Below the pieces are notes generated by a model that had not been told where the DNA came from, did no database searches, and saw only the letters and a list, made by a program, of their open reading frames with translations. Below, piece after piece: positions 23,927 to 33,521 of a DNA stretch of 64,000 bases. The stretch is taken from assembly GCA_902766105.1 (NCBI GenBank), contig CACXCI010000062.1:1-64000 (forward strand). Direction: 5' to 3'. Origin of the DNA: an uncultured bacterium. GTDB taxonomy: Bacteria; Cyanobacteriota; Vampirovibrionia; Gastranaerophilales; Gastranaerophilaceae. The first letter of the stretch is position 1; each line of letters begins with the position of its first letter. The position numbers and the translations under genes are program-made.

Positions 23927-25990
23927 ATGTTTGGCAAGAAAAAAGGGAAAAAACAAGTTATAGCGTATGTACATACGCATTGGGACAGAGAGTGGTACAG
24001 AGAATTTGAGGTATTTAGGCTCAGACTGCTAAAGGTCTTTGACCATGTTTTAGACATGTTATCAAACGGTAAATTGCCATCTTTTTATTTTGATGGGCAA
24101 GTTGTTGCTCTTTTGGATTATTTAAAATTTCGTCCGGAAAAAGAGCAATTAATAAGAGATCTTATAGCGGATAAAAAGCTATTTATAGGTCCTTTTTATT
24201 GTTTAGTTGATGAGTTTTTAACTGACGGAATTTGTTACAGAAAAAATCTTGAAATAGGCTTAAAAATTGCCAAAGACTTTGGTTGTACAGATTTTGTCGG
24301 TTACTTGGCTGATACTTTTGGACATAGCCAAAATGTTCCTGAAATATTACAGGAATTTGATATTGATAAAGCTGTGGTATGGCGTGGCTGCGGAGATTTA
24401 AAATCAGAATTTATATGGAATGGAATTGATACTGTAAATCTTGTTAATGGCTATTTCATGGATATATTTTCTCTTGATAAGCAAGCCAAAACAAAGGCAG
24501 AGTTATTAGAAGCAAATTTGGATAAAATCGCAGCAAAATCCGGAGATGTTTTACTTTTACCTATTGGCGCAGATCACCTTGATGTTCCTGATAATTTGCT
24601 CGAACAAATTGATAAGTTTAATGATTTGTTAGAAAATTACGAAATTCGTGTGGGTTCCATATTTGATTACTTTGATGCCGTAAAATTTAAAGATAAGTTT
24701 AATGGAGAATTAAGAGATAATTCCAAAACATTTATCCTGCCGGGTACCTATTCGTCAAGAATAAAATTGAAACAATTAAATACTGAATGTTCTTACAAAC
24801 TTGATTTAGCCAATAAAATTCAGTTTAATTTTGGTTCAAAATATGAAGATATTGTTGAGTACGGATATAAATTATTATTGCAAAACCAGGCACATGACAG
24901 TATTTGCGGCTGTTCTACCGATATGGTACATGAAGAAAATGTTGTAAGATATAATAAAATTTTACAGATTGCTAATTACATAATTGACGATATAAAAGCT
25001 TCTCAGAAAAAAGATATTACAATAACCTTCCAAAATCCTGAAAAGTACAAAATTTTAGGACTTGAAAGATCTGAGATTTTACCTGATACACAGGTCTTAA
25101 CCAAAAGAAACGGTTTTTTACCGGAATTGTTATGTGATACAAATAAAATACCGGTAACAGAGGATTATACAACTATTTATACTTTATTGAAAGAATTTAA
25201 CTCAACTGAAGAAGATAGTGATTTGATTGTTAATGATAAAGTTATTGGCAATTCAAATGTTGAATTGGAGATAATTGACGGAAAATTAAATTTATATTTG
25301 GGTTCTAAAAAGTATCTTAATTTTATTGAATTTATACGTTGTAAGGATAAGGGCGATAGCTATAATCATGGTCCTGTTGCTGATGATGTTTATGAAATTG
25401 CAAAAATCAAATCCGCTAAAGTAATTATGGAAGGAAATTTACGTGTTGGAATTAGGATAACTACTGACTTTTTTAACGTTGATGTGTATCTTAATAAGCT
25501 GTCATCATTATTAAATTTTAAAATAAGGTGGGTAAATATCCTGTCAAACAGATTGTGGCAAGTAAGATTTAACTCCAATAAAAAAATTAAAGAAGTTTAT
25601 TCCGAAGATATGAATATGCTTATCAAGCGTAAATTTGATTCTTCCTACGATATAAGAAAGAATTTACCTATACAAAAAGGTATTGAAGCTAAAACTAATA
25701 CTGCACCTATGCAACGATTTGTATGGACAAACGGTTTTGGTATTATAACAAAGGGGTTAAATGAATATGAGGTTAGCGGTAACTCTCTTAGCATTACTAT
25801 ACTCAGAAGTACAGGAATGATTTCAAATCCGGAGAATACAGCAAGGACAACTCAAGCCGGACCTCCGATTGAAACTCCGGGATTACAGCAGCACGGAGAA
25901 AATAGCGTTGAATTTTCAGTTGGATTTTTCCATGTTGATGATTGGGCTGATTATGTTGAAGAAATATATCCTCAAACTTTAATCTTTTAG
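23927..25990 (+). CDS. Alpha-mannosidase-like glycoside hydrolase (GH38)
   Basis: 687 residues. The zinc-binding start VHTHWDREWYREFE near residue 15 and the nucleophile segment GYLADTFGHSQNVPEIL near residue 125 are GH38 hallmarks; NQAHDSICGCSTDMVHEE near 322 supplies another conserved His/Asp. The catalytic domain covers roughly 10-270, followed by the helical bundle and beta-sandwich regions. Bacterial GH38 enzymes commonly have 850-1050 residues, so the C-terminal part is short. No signal peptide is present, so it should act in the cytoplasm on imported mannosides or related oligosaccharides. It stands alone, with no transporter beside it. Confidence 0.87.
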   Translation: MFGKKKGKKQVIAYVHTHWDREWYREFEVFRLRLLKVFDHVLDMLSNGKLPSFYFDGQVVALLDYLKFRPEKEQLIRDLIADKKLFIGPFYCLVDEFLTDGICYRKNLEIGLKIAKDFGCTDFVGYLADTFGHSQNVPEILQEFDIDKAVVWRGCGDLKSEFIWNGIDTVNLVNGYFMDIFSLDKQAKTKAELLEANLDKIAAKSGDVLLLPIGADHLDVPDNLLEQIDKFNDLLENYEIRVGSIFDYFDAVKFKDKFNGELRDNSKTFILPGTYSSRIKLKQLNTECSYKLDLANKIQFNFGSKYEDIVEYGYKLLLQNQAHDSICGCSTDMVHEENVVRYNKILQIANYIIDDIKASQKKDITITFQNPEKYKILGLERSEILPDTQVLTKRNGFLPELLCDTNKIPVTEDYTTIYTLLKEFNSTEEDSDLIVNDKVIGNSNVELEIIDGKLNLYLGSKKYLNFIEFIRCKDKGDSYNHGPVADDVYEIAKIKSAKVIMEGNLRVGIRITTDFFNVDVYLNKLSSLLNFKIRWVNILSNRLWQVRFNSNKKIKEVYSEDMNMLIKRKFDSSYDIRKNLPIQKGIEAKTNTAPMQRFVWTNGFGIITKGLNEYEVSGNSLSITILRSTGMISNPENTARTTQAGPPIETPGLQQHGENSVEFSVGFFHVDDWADYVEEIYPQTLIF

Positions 25991-26004
25991 TTTGCAATAA
26001 AAAA

Positions 26005-26019
26005 GCGGTCTATGACCGC
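26005..26019. terminator. Hairpin terminator between GH38 and the 80-residue gene
   Basis: GCGGTC (26005-26010) pairs with GACCGC (26014-26019) around TAT. On the minus strand it is followed by TTTTTTATTG, a good terminator for the 80-residue gene; on the plus strand AATTTATT follows, weaker, for GH38. Confidence 0.7.
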
Positions 26020-26072
26020 AATTTATTCCTATCCTTTTCCTTTTATTATCCTGTTTCCTATTTTCCTTTTGA

Positions 26073-26315
26073 TTATCCAACGATTTTTGATACAAAATTT
26101 AAAGTTTCAAAAAATGTATCTTTTACAAATTCTTTAGCAAGAACTCCTAAAGGTCTGTTTTCTATACAATCGAATACATAATATATAGGATCCTGAGAAT
26201 TATTAAATCTCATTCTTCTATCTTTTTTGTTTAAATACTGAATATCTTCCACTGTTTTTTTTCTGGAAATTTTATTAGTCATAGTTCCAAAAGCATGTCC
26301 TGATGTTGCTAACAT
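26073..26315 (-). CDS. Small basic protein of unknown function
   Basis: 80 residues, rich in Lys, Arg, Asn and Phe, with no signal peptide or membrane helix. It includes KKDRRMRFNNSQDPIYYVFD and PLGVLAKEFVKDTFFETLNF. An internal ATG 11 codons on could be an alternative start. The gene has its own upstream A/T-rich region (TATAAAT-like boxes near 26335) with AGAGAG before the start, and a downstream terminator, which argue that it is real. No family recognised. Confidence 0.55.
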   Translation of the reverse strand: MLATSGHAFGTMTNKISRKKTVEDIQYLNKKDRRMRFNNSQDPIYYVFDCIENRPLGVLAKEFVKDTFFETLNFVSKIVG

Positions 26316-26421
26316 AGTCTTTAATCTCTCTCTTATTTATATCTTACATATATATAAAGTAGATATGATTAAAAAAATTGCTTTTTATAGATTATAAATG
26401 TTAACATTAATTTACAATTAG

Positions 26422-27837
26422 CTAATCATTTGATAGCTCAATAATATCGTCAGAGTCACAAATATTTTTTCCTATGGCTTTTTCAAGTTGAGCTTTTGCC
26501 GAATTATACTCATATAGCGCTGTATAATAATTTAATTGCGCTTGTTCATAAATATTTTCAGCATCTTTTAATTCAGTTGGAGAACCTTCTCCAACTCTGT
26601 ATCTGCCATAAGACAATTCGTAATTTTCTTTTGCCTGTTTTACCTGCAATATAGTTACAGGCATTTGGTTTCGCTTTTCTTCAAGTGCAAGATACGCATT
26701 TTGAATTTCTAAATATATTGAATTTTGCGTATTACGAGCATTTGCTATTTCTTTATCATATAAATAACGAGCCTCTTTTATTTCATTTCTTATCAGCATA
26801 CCGTTTACGGCAGGAAATGTCAGATAAGCACCATAGTTAAATCCAAAATTTGAGTTTATATGTCTACCCCCCCTTTGGTACTGTCCTTCTAAAGATATGG
26901 TCGGGAAAAATGATTTTTTTGCTAAGTTTAAAGTTTGATGAGCTTCTTCAACTTTAACCTCTGCCATTTTTAGTTCAGGCCTTGAATCTCTTGCAATATC
27001 TACAGCTTGTTCAAATGATATATTAACCGGTTTGAACTGTAAACGCTCAGGTACGCTATATTTTTCCAAATATGGTGTACCCATAATATTATTTAATTTT
27101 GCAATTGCCAAATTTACCAGATGATCGGCTTGTATTAATTTTAATTTTGCGTTACTTAAATTTGTTTCTGCTATTGTTACGTCAACTTTTGGATTTAAGC
27201 CGCTTTTATAAAAAGATTTTGCCTGATTATAGAATAATTCATATTTTTCTACTGTATCTTGAGCTACACGCTTGTTTTCGTAGGCATATAAAAGATTAAA
27301 ATAGGCATCTTTTGTCTGATATATTACGTCATTTACCACCGCTTCAAATGTTTTTTTGTATGCTTGATAATCCAATTTTCTGATAGTAGCCTGATTTTGA
27401 GTAACACCAAAATCATAAAGCATTTGCTGCAGCGATATTTGTCCTAATAGATAATAGTCGTACTCAAGCGTTTCTCCAATGGCATCTGAAAGTTGTAATT
27501 GCCTAATTCTTGTATATCCAGTTTGCCATGATATGGTTGGGAAATAATTTGACCAAACTTGTTTAATTCTTGCATCGGCAGCTAATGTATCATTTAATGC
27601 CATATTAATTTGAGGATTGTTTCCAAGAGCAATTTGAATACAGTTTTCTAATGTCATATCAATATTTTTTTCAATAGAACCTGATATAACAAATTCTGCA
27701 CCATTTTTATCCTCTCTTGGTAAGACTTTTTCCTGTGAAGGAAATTCCTTTGGATTGATTGAATTTCCGAGTTGATTGGCTAGTGATACAGGGGATAATA
27801 ACAAGATAAACACTAAAAATATTGTTTTTTTAAGCAT
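26422..27837 (-). CDS. TolC-family outer membrane efflux protein
   Basis: 471 residues. A signal peptide (MLKKTIFLVFILLLSPVSLA) is followed by the two-fold repeated coiled-coil and beta-strand plan of TolC/OprM proteins: LENCIQIALGNNPQINMALND near residue 62 and FEQAVDIARDSRPELKMAEV near 275. It forms the outer membrane channel of the tripartite pump encoded just upstream. Its start overlaps the end of the RND gene by eight bases. The presence of this protein is direct evidence for an outer membrane. No lipobox cysteine is seen. Confidence 0.92.
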   Translation of the reverse strand: MLKKTIFLVFILLLSPVSLANQLGNSINPKEFPSQEKVLPREDKNGAEFVISGSIEKNIDMTLENCIQIALGNNPQINMALNDTLAADARIKQVWSNYFPTISWQTGYTRIRQLQLSDAIGETLEYDYYLLGQISLQQMLYDFGVTQNQATIRKLDYQAYKKTFEAVVNDVIYQTKDAYFNLLYAYENKRVAQDTVEKYELFYNQAKSFYKSGLNPKVDVTIAETNLSNAKLKLIQADHLVNLAIAKLNNIMGTPYLEKYSVPERLQFKPVNISFEQAVDIARDSRPELKMAEVKVEEAHQTLNLAKKSFFPTISLEGQYQRGGRHINSNFGFNYGAYLTFPAVNGMLIRNEIKEARYLYDKEIANARNTQNSIYLEIQNAYLALEEKRNQMPVTILQVKQAKENYELSYGRYRVGEGSPTELKDAENIYEQAQLNYYTALYEYNSAKAQLEKAIGKNICDSDDIIELSND

Positions 27838-30800
27838 TATGTTTTTTTTCTTTCATTTCACGAATTTTCTTAGCGAAATTAATTTTGAACTCCTCAATCA
27901 TAACATAATATGCTGGAACTAAAAAAGTACCTATGAAGGCAACCGCAATCATCCCACCGATTACTGTCATACCGATAGAGTGTCTGGATGCTGCGCCTGC
28001 ACCTGTCGCAAAAACTAACGGCAACAAACCTAATATAAATGCAATATTTGTCATCATTACAGCACGGAATCTCAATCTTGCAGCCTGCATTGCGGCATCT
28101 CGGATTGACATACCCGCTTCATGAGCATCTTTAGCAAATTCAATAATCAAAATTGCCTGCTTTGTACTTAAACCGATTAACATAACAAGACCGATTTGTG
28201 AATATAAATCAAGAGCATAACCTGCGACATATTGGAAAATCAATGCACCAACCATAGCAACAGGAGTAACAAGAAGTACACTTACGGGTAATAACCAACT
28301 TTCATATAAGCCAACCAAGAACAAGAAAATAAATACCAAAGACATTAATAGTATCGGCAAAATTTGACCGCTGGATTGTTTTTCTTGTAAAGAAGAACCC
28401 GACCAGCTAAATGTCATATCATCAGGCAAAACTTTTTCAGAAATTTTTTCCATAATTTCCATAGCCTTACCGGAGCTAATACCTTCTCTTGCACTGCCAT
28501 TTATAGTAATTGCAGGATACATATTAAATCTTGTTCTGGTATACGGACCAACAACATTTTCAATTTTTATAACAGACATTAAAGGAACCATTTGCCCATA
28601 CATATTTTTCAAATAAATTTTATCTAAATCTGAAATAGTTTCTCTGAATTCAGAATCAGCCTGCATATATACACGATAAACACGGCCGTATTTGTTAAAG
28701 TCATTTACATATAATTGTGCAAAATACGAAGCAATCGCTTCATACACATCAGCAACGGGAACTCCTTGCGCCATAGCTTTATCAACATCAACATTCAATT
28801 GTAATTGCGGCAAGTTAGCAGTGTATGAAGTATATAACATTGTGAAATTAGGATTTTTTCGAGCTTCTTTCATAAGTTTTTGAGCTTCATCATATAACTG
28901 CTGTGCCGATCTGTCGCCTCTATCTAATAATTGATATTCAAATCCGCCAAACATACCAAGACCGAATATTGCCGGGGGAACAAAAGACGCAATTGTTGCT
29001 GAGGGATAATTCGCAAATTGTTTATTTATATTATCCATGATTGAATCTAACGATTCTTTAGAACTTTTGCGTTTTGACCAAGGTTTAAACTCGGAAACAA
29101 TAAATGCGGTATTTTCACCATTTAAACCAACAAGGGTAATTGTACCTTTAATCCCCGGTATTTTCATCAATTTTTTTTCAACATCTTTGGCAACCTCATC
29201 AGTTCTTGAGGCGGAAGAGCCGTCCGGTAATTGAATTTGAGTAAATGCAGCCCCCCTGTCTTCTTGCGGTAAAAATCCTCTTGGTATAATAAGAAACATA
29301 GCACCAACAATTAATGCGAGTATACCAATAACTGAAAGCGTTAATTTCCATGATGAAATAAATTGTTCAACATATTTTAAATACTTATCTCTTACCATAT
29401 TAAACCAATCATCAAATTTTTGAATAAATTTGAAATCAGCATGTCCCGCATCAGTTTTTAATATCATTGAACAAAGCGCAGGAGATAAGGTTAAGGCTAC
29501 AAATGTCGACAGCCCTATTGATGATGCAATACATAATGCAAATTGTCTAAACATTCTGCCCGTAATACCTTCCATAAAAGATACAGGCACAAACACCGCC
29601 ATCAAAACTAAGGATGTTGCAACAACAGCCCCAAAAACTTCTTTCATTGTAATTTCTGTTGCGGTTTTTGGGTCTTTACCTTCTTGAATATGCCGTTGAG
29701 TGTTTTCTAATACAACAATAGCATCATCAACAACCAACCCGACAGCAAGCACAAGTCCAAATAATATTAATAGATTTATTGAAAACCCAAATATATTCAT
29801 AAATATGAATACACCAATTAAAGACACCGGTATAGCTGCAAAAGGAATAAACGCCGCTCTGGCTGTACCTAAAAACAGATACGTAACAATAGATACCAGT
29901 AAAATAGCAAGAGCAACAGCACTAACAACTTCTTTGATAGATTCTCTTACAAATTCAGTTTCATCATGTTGCACTTTATATTCAATATCTTTTGGGAAAG
30001 TTTTGCTTAATTCTTCTAATTTTTTTCTGATTTTATTCGATAATTCAATAGCATTTGCTTCAGGCATTTGCGAAACAGGAATAATTGCGGAATTTCTTCC
30101 GCTTATACGTGAAAAATGAGAGTAGCTTTCAGCACCAAGTTCAATTCTTGCAACATCCTTCAGACGAACTTGCGCACCGTTTTGCAAAGATTTGATAACA
30201 ATATTTTCAAACTCTTTTGCCTCTTTTAATCTTCCTCTTGTTCGCATGGTGATTTTAATCATTTGCTTATTCTTCATAGGTTCAACACCCAAATCTCCTG
30301 CGGGGGATTGTATATTTTGCGACTGAACAGCTGCAAATATTTCATTTGGGGAAATTGAATAATTTGTCATCTTATCAGAATCAAGCCAAATTCTCATAGA
30401 ATAATTTGCTGCACCAAAGACATTAACATCACCCACACCCTGTATACGAGCAATTTCATCTTTTATGAAAATATCGGAATAGTTGGCTATGAAAAGGTTA
30501 TCATAAGTATTATGCGGTGAATTTACTGAAATCATCATCAGCCCCGGTCCACCTGTTGATTTTTTTACCTTCAAACCGTATCGCCGCACCTCTTCCGGTA
30601 ATCTCGGAGTAACCAATTGTAATTGGTTTTGCACATTAACCAAAGCCATATCAGGGTCAGTACCTACTATAAAGTACAAGGTTAATTGATATGAACCGTT
30701 TTTTGATGTAGAGGACATATATAAAAGATTATCAACACCATTTATTTGAGCTTCAACAGGTGCCGCAATTGTGTCCTCAATAACGTCAGAACTTGCACCG

Positions 30801-30970
30801 GCATAAGTTGCAGATACGACAACCTGAGGAGGTGTAATTGACGGATATTCTTCCAATGGAAGAGTTTTAATCATCAATATACCGGCTAAAAGTATTGCCA
30901 AAGATATTACTATTGCTAGCTTTGGTCTGCGAATAAAAAGATTACCCGAAAATTTATTTTGTTCTGACAT
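27830..30970 (-). CDS. RND efflux pump inner membrane transporter (HAE1 family)
   Basis: 1046 residues, the full length of AcrB/MexB-type pumps. The N-terminus FIRRPKLAIVISLAILLAG, the twelve-helix plan, the TM4 motif GLVLAVGLVVDDAIVVLEN with the paired Asp residues of the proton relay, and the C-terminal PAYYVMIEEF are characteristic. It exports hydrophobic drugs, bile salts or similar compounds using the proton gradient. The gene lies between the adaptor (14-base gap) and TolC genes in the order adaptor-pump-channel. No regulator adjoins the operon. Confidence 0.96.
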   Translation of the reverse strand: MSEQNKFSGNLFIRRPKLAIVISLAILLAGILMIKTLPLEEYPSITPPQVVVSATYAGASSDVIEDTIAAPVEAQINGVDNLLYMSSTSKNGSYQLTLYFIVGTDPDMALVNVQNQLQLVTPRLPEEVRRYGLKVKKSTGGPGLMMISVNSPHNTYDNLFIANYSDIFIKDEIARIQGVGDVNVFGAANYSMRIWLDSDKMTNYSISPNEIFAAVQSQNIQSPAGDLGVEPMKNKQMIKITMRTRGRLKEAKEFENIVIKSLQNGAQVRLKDVARIELGAESYSHFSRISGRNSAIIPVSQMPEANAIELSNKIRKKLEELSKTFPKDIEYKVQHDETEFVRESIKEVVSAVALAILLVSIVTYLFLGTARAAFIPFAAIPVSLIGVFIFMNIFGFSINLLILFGLVLAVGLVVDDAIVVLENTQRHIQEGKDPKTATEITMKEVFGAVVATSLVLMAVFVPVSFMEGITGRMFRQFALCIASSIGLSTFVALTLSPALCSMILKTDAGHADFKFIQKFDDWFNMVRDKYLKYVEQFISSWKLTLSVIGILALIVGAMFLIIPRGFLPQEDRGAAFTQIQLPDGSSASRTDEVAKDVEKKLMKIPGIKGTITLVGLNGENTAFIVSEFKPWSKRKSSKESLDSIMDNINKQFANYPSATIASFVPPAIFGLGMFGGFEYQLLDRGDRSAQQLYDEAQKLMKEARKNPNFTMLYTSYTANLPQLQLNVDVDKAMAQGVPVADVYEAIASYFAQLYVNDFNKYGRVYRVYMQADSEFRETISDLDKIYLKNMYGQMVPLMSVIKIENVVGPYTRTRFNMYPAITINGSAREGISSGKAMEIMEKISEKVLPDDMTFSWSGSSLQEKQSSGQILPILLMSLVFIFLFLVGLYESWLLPVSVLLVTPVAMVGALIFQYVAGYALDLYSQIGLVMLIGLSTKQAILIIEFAKDAHEAGMSIRDAAMQAARLRFRAVMMTNIAFILGLLPLVFATGAGAASRHSIGMTVIGGMIAVAFIGTFLVPAYYVMIEEFKINFAKKIREMKEKKHNA

Positions 30971-30984
30971 TTATATATTTCCAA

Positions 30985-32151
30985 TTATTTATTATTATCT
31001 TCATTTACTATTGATTTGTTTATTTTTTTCATTTCAGAAGGTGAAACTATTTTAACCGGAGAGCCCGGAGTAACCCTGACCACACCGTCAACAATTATTT
31101 TTTCACCGGATTTTAGGCCTTCTTTTACTATCCAATTATTTCCTTGCTGACCTTGAACTTTAATATACCTAAGTTCCGGCAGTCCTTTTTCATCAAAAGT
31201 GTAGACAAATTTTCCCTCCTGATTTTCCTGAACTGCAACAACAGGAACAACAGGGACTTTTGACGGTTTATTAGCAAAAAGCTTTACATTAACAAATTCT
31301 CCATGTAAAAGCTTATTTTCTTTATTTTCAAATGTAGCTCTTAATGTTACAGTACCTGTTGTTTGGTCTACTTTGTTATCTAAGAAATCCTGAACGCCAT
31401 CAGTATCATATTTTGTACCATTTTGAAAATATAATTCAACCCTTCTTTTTTCGTTTACATTATCAGAATTGTCGGTTAAAGTGGTAAAATCTTCAGTGGC
31501 AACAGGAAATGTAACGTATATCGGGTTTGTACTATTTATAGTAGTCAAAGAACCGGATGAAGGAGTAACATAATTACCTATGGTAACATCAATAATACCA
31601 ATTCTTCCGTCAACAGGTGCTTTAACTCTGGTATAAGCTAAATTTCTGTTTGAATCCTTATAAGTAGCTTGAGCAGCAGACAATTGCGCCTGCAAAGCAT
31701 TTCTATTAGATAAAATCTCATCATAACGTGATCTTGCTATGTAATCTTCTTTAACCAGTTCTTCTGCTCTTTGCAGTTGTTTGTTTGCATATTCAAGCTG
31801 CGCTTTTATATTTTGAATATTAGCACCTGCAACATTAGATGCATTCTGATACTCAACCGGTTCAATTAAGAATAAAGTTTCACCAGCCTTTACATAATCA
31901 CCTTCTTTAAAAAAGCTTTTTTGCAAATATCCAGAAATACGTGCCATTATGCTTACCTGATATTTCGAAACAACCCTGCCCGGAGCCTCCACTGTTTGAA
32001 TTACATCTTCTTCTTTAACTGTATCGGTAACAACATAAGGATTTTGCATTGCCTTTTTAGGAGTCATTATTTTTGAAACAAAAAAGCGTCCGCCAACCAA
32101 TATAAACAGACACGCTGCTATTGTTATAATTATTAATGTAATTTTTTTCAT
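30985..32151 (-). CDS. RND efflux periplasmic adaptor (membrane fusion protein)
   Basis: 388 residues. An N-terminal membrane anchor (residues ~4-24) is followed by a lipoyl half-motif (VSIMARISGYLQKSFFKEGD YVKAGETLFLIEP, near 68-100), an alpha-hairpin of about 70 residues, the second lipoyl half VKAPVDGRIGIIDVTIGNYV and beta-barrel domain, as in AcrA/MexA. There is no lipobox, so it is held by the helix. It leads the efflux operon. AGGGAG is the ribosome site and TATAAT on the minus strand near 32210 gives a leader of about 50 bases. Confidence 0.94.
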   Translation of the reverse strand: MKKITLIIITIAACLFILVGGRFFVSKIMTPKKAMQNPYVVTDTVKEEDVIQTVEAPGRVVSKYQVSIMARISGYLQKSFFKEGDYVKAGETLFLIEPVEYQNASNVAGANIQNIKAQLEYANKQLQRAEELVKEDYIARSRYDEILSNRNALQAQLSAAQATYKDSNRNLAYTRVKAPVDGRIGIIDVTIGNYVTPSSGSLTTINSTNPIYVTFPVATEDFTTLTDNSDNVNEKRRVELYFQNGTKYDTDGVQDFLDNKVDQTTGTVTLRATFENKENKLLHGEFVNVKLFANKPSKVPVVPVVAVQENQEGKFVYTFDEKGLPELRYIKVQGQQGNNWIVKEGLKSGEKIIVDGVVRVTPGSPVKIVSPSEMKKINKSIVNEDNNK

Positions 32152-32234
32152 ATTTTTCTCCCTAAAATTTAGAGTCCGGTTATCTTCAAAGCTATATTAC
32201 TATTGTATTATAGACACCAAGATTGTCAATAAAA

Positions 32235-32822
32235 TTAAGCACCTTGAGTCTGTTTGAGATAATTTAATATTTTTGTTAAAGCTGCAAATCTGTGCGATAC
32301 GGAGTTTTTTAAATCTTCAGACATTTCTGCCATTGTAATATCATACCCGTCAACCAAAAATACCGGATCATAGCCAAAACCGTTTGTTCCTGTTTGTTTA
32401 GTTGTTATTTTACCATTACACTCTCCAATTTCTTGGGTTAAAATATTACCGTTTTCATCAACAAGTGTCATAACACAAACAAATTTTGCCTTTCTATTAT
32501 CCGAGTAGGCAAGATTTTTTAAAAGTTTATCTATTCTTTCCTGAGCTGTTGGGGCATATCTTGCAGAATGTATTCCTGGCTCTCCGTTCAAAGCTTCGAC
32601 ACACAGCCCTGAATCATCAGCAAGTGATATTTGACCTGATAATCTTGCGGCTTCTTTTGCTTTTATATACGAATTTTGCGCAAAATCAGTACCGTTTTCT
32701 ACAGGATTAAACCCGTCAGGAGGAAGAATAAACTCTATACCACTTCCTTTTGAGATATCGTTGACCTCTTGTAATTTATGTAAATTCCCAGTTGCAAAAA
32801 CAACTTTTATATTATTTTCCAT
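32235..32822 (-). CDS. rdgB: XTP/dITP pyrophosphatase (RdgB/HAM1)
   Basis: 195 residues from ATG 32822. It hydrolyses non-canonical purine triphosphates such as XTP and dITP. The family start VVFATGNLHKLQEV, the motif LADDSGLCVEALNGEPGIHS near residue 70, and FGYDPVFL near 148 followed by a C-terminal SHRFAAL are diagnostic. Seven additional upstream codons are open, but they would extend further into uppS; the ATG used here overlaps uppS by 11 bases. Last gene of the six-gene PBP-murE operon. Confidence 0.93.
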   Translation of the reverse strand: MENNIKVVFATGNLHKLQEVNDISKGSGIEFILPPDGFNPVENGTDFAQNSYIKAKEAARLSGQISLADDSGLCVEALNGEPGIHSARYAPTAQERIDKLLKNLAYSDNRKAKFVCVMTLVDENGNILTQEIGECNGKITTKQTGTNGFGYDPVFLVDGYDITMAEMSEDLKNSVSHRFAALTKILNYLKQTQGA

Positions 32823-33519
32823 ATCTTCGTTGTCGTTTCCCAAATTCTTCTATACATTTTGAAAGTAATTCTTTTCCAAATTCCGGCCAGAACTCATCTA
32901 TAACAACAATTTCCGAATAAGCAATTTGCCATAAAAGATAATTTGATATCCTTTTTTCTCCGCCTGTTCTTATAAGCAAATCAGGATCGGGTACATTTGC
33001 AGTATATAAATAAGATTGAATTAACTTAGTATCAATTTTTTCAACAGGAATTTTATCTTTAACAATGTTTTTTACGGCATTTGTAATTTCATCACGTGAA
33101 CCGTAATTTAAAGCTATTTGCAATGTTACACCGGTATTATTCTTTGTTTTATCCACTGAATTATTGATTACTTTTTGCAATTTATCTGAAAGTTTTGATA
33201 AATCTCCAATGAATGTAATTTTAACATTTTCACTGTGCATTTCATCCAATTCATTAATCAATGTAACGGCGACCAGATCCATCAAAAAATCAACTTCTTC
33301 TTGTTTTCTATTCCAATTTTCGGTTGAAAAAGCATAGACCGTTAGGTATTTTATACCATAATCATTGCTAACTCTCAGTGTATTTTTCAAGGCTTCAACA
33401 CCTTTTTTATGCCCCATCGCCGATGGTAAATTCCTATTCTTAGCCCATCTTCTGTTGCCATCCATAATAATGGCAATATGATTTAAGTTTGTCTCTTTTA
33501 TTGTTTCTTTTATATTCAT
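32812..33519 (-). CDS. uppS: Isoprenyl transferase (undecaprenyl diphosphate synthase)
   Basis: 235 residues from ATG 33519. It extends farnesyl diphosphate with isopentenyl units in cis to make the lipid carrier for wall polymers. The catalytic Asp motif IAIIMDGNRRWAKNRNLP is near the start, with GHKKGVEAL, and the C-terminal pair DLLIRTGGEKRISNYLLWQ and FWPEF are family signatures. AGGA lies six bases before this ATG, which is two bases after the ilvD stop, so the eight-codon upstream extension is rejected. Confidence 0.95.
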   Translation of the reverse strand: MNIKETIKETNLNHIAIIMDGNRRWAKNRNLPSAMGHKKGVEALKNTLRVSNDYGIKYLTVYAFSTENWNRKQEEVDFLMDLVAVTLINELDEMHSENVKITFIGDLSKLSDKLQKVINNSVDKTKNNTGVTLQIALNYGSRDEITNAVKNIVKDKIPVEKIDTKLIQSYLYTANVPDPDLLIRTGGEKRISNYLLWQIAYSEIVVIDEFWPEFGKELLSKCIEEFGKRQRRYGK

Positions 33520-33521
33520 TT

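Noticed and set aside
29430-30119. Plus-strand open frames inside the RND pump gene
   Set aside because: They are antisense to a well-supported 1046-residue pump.
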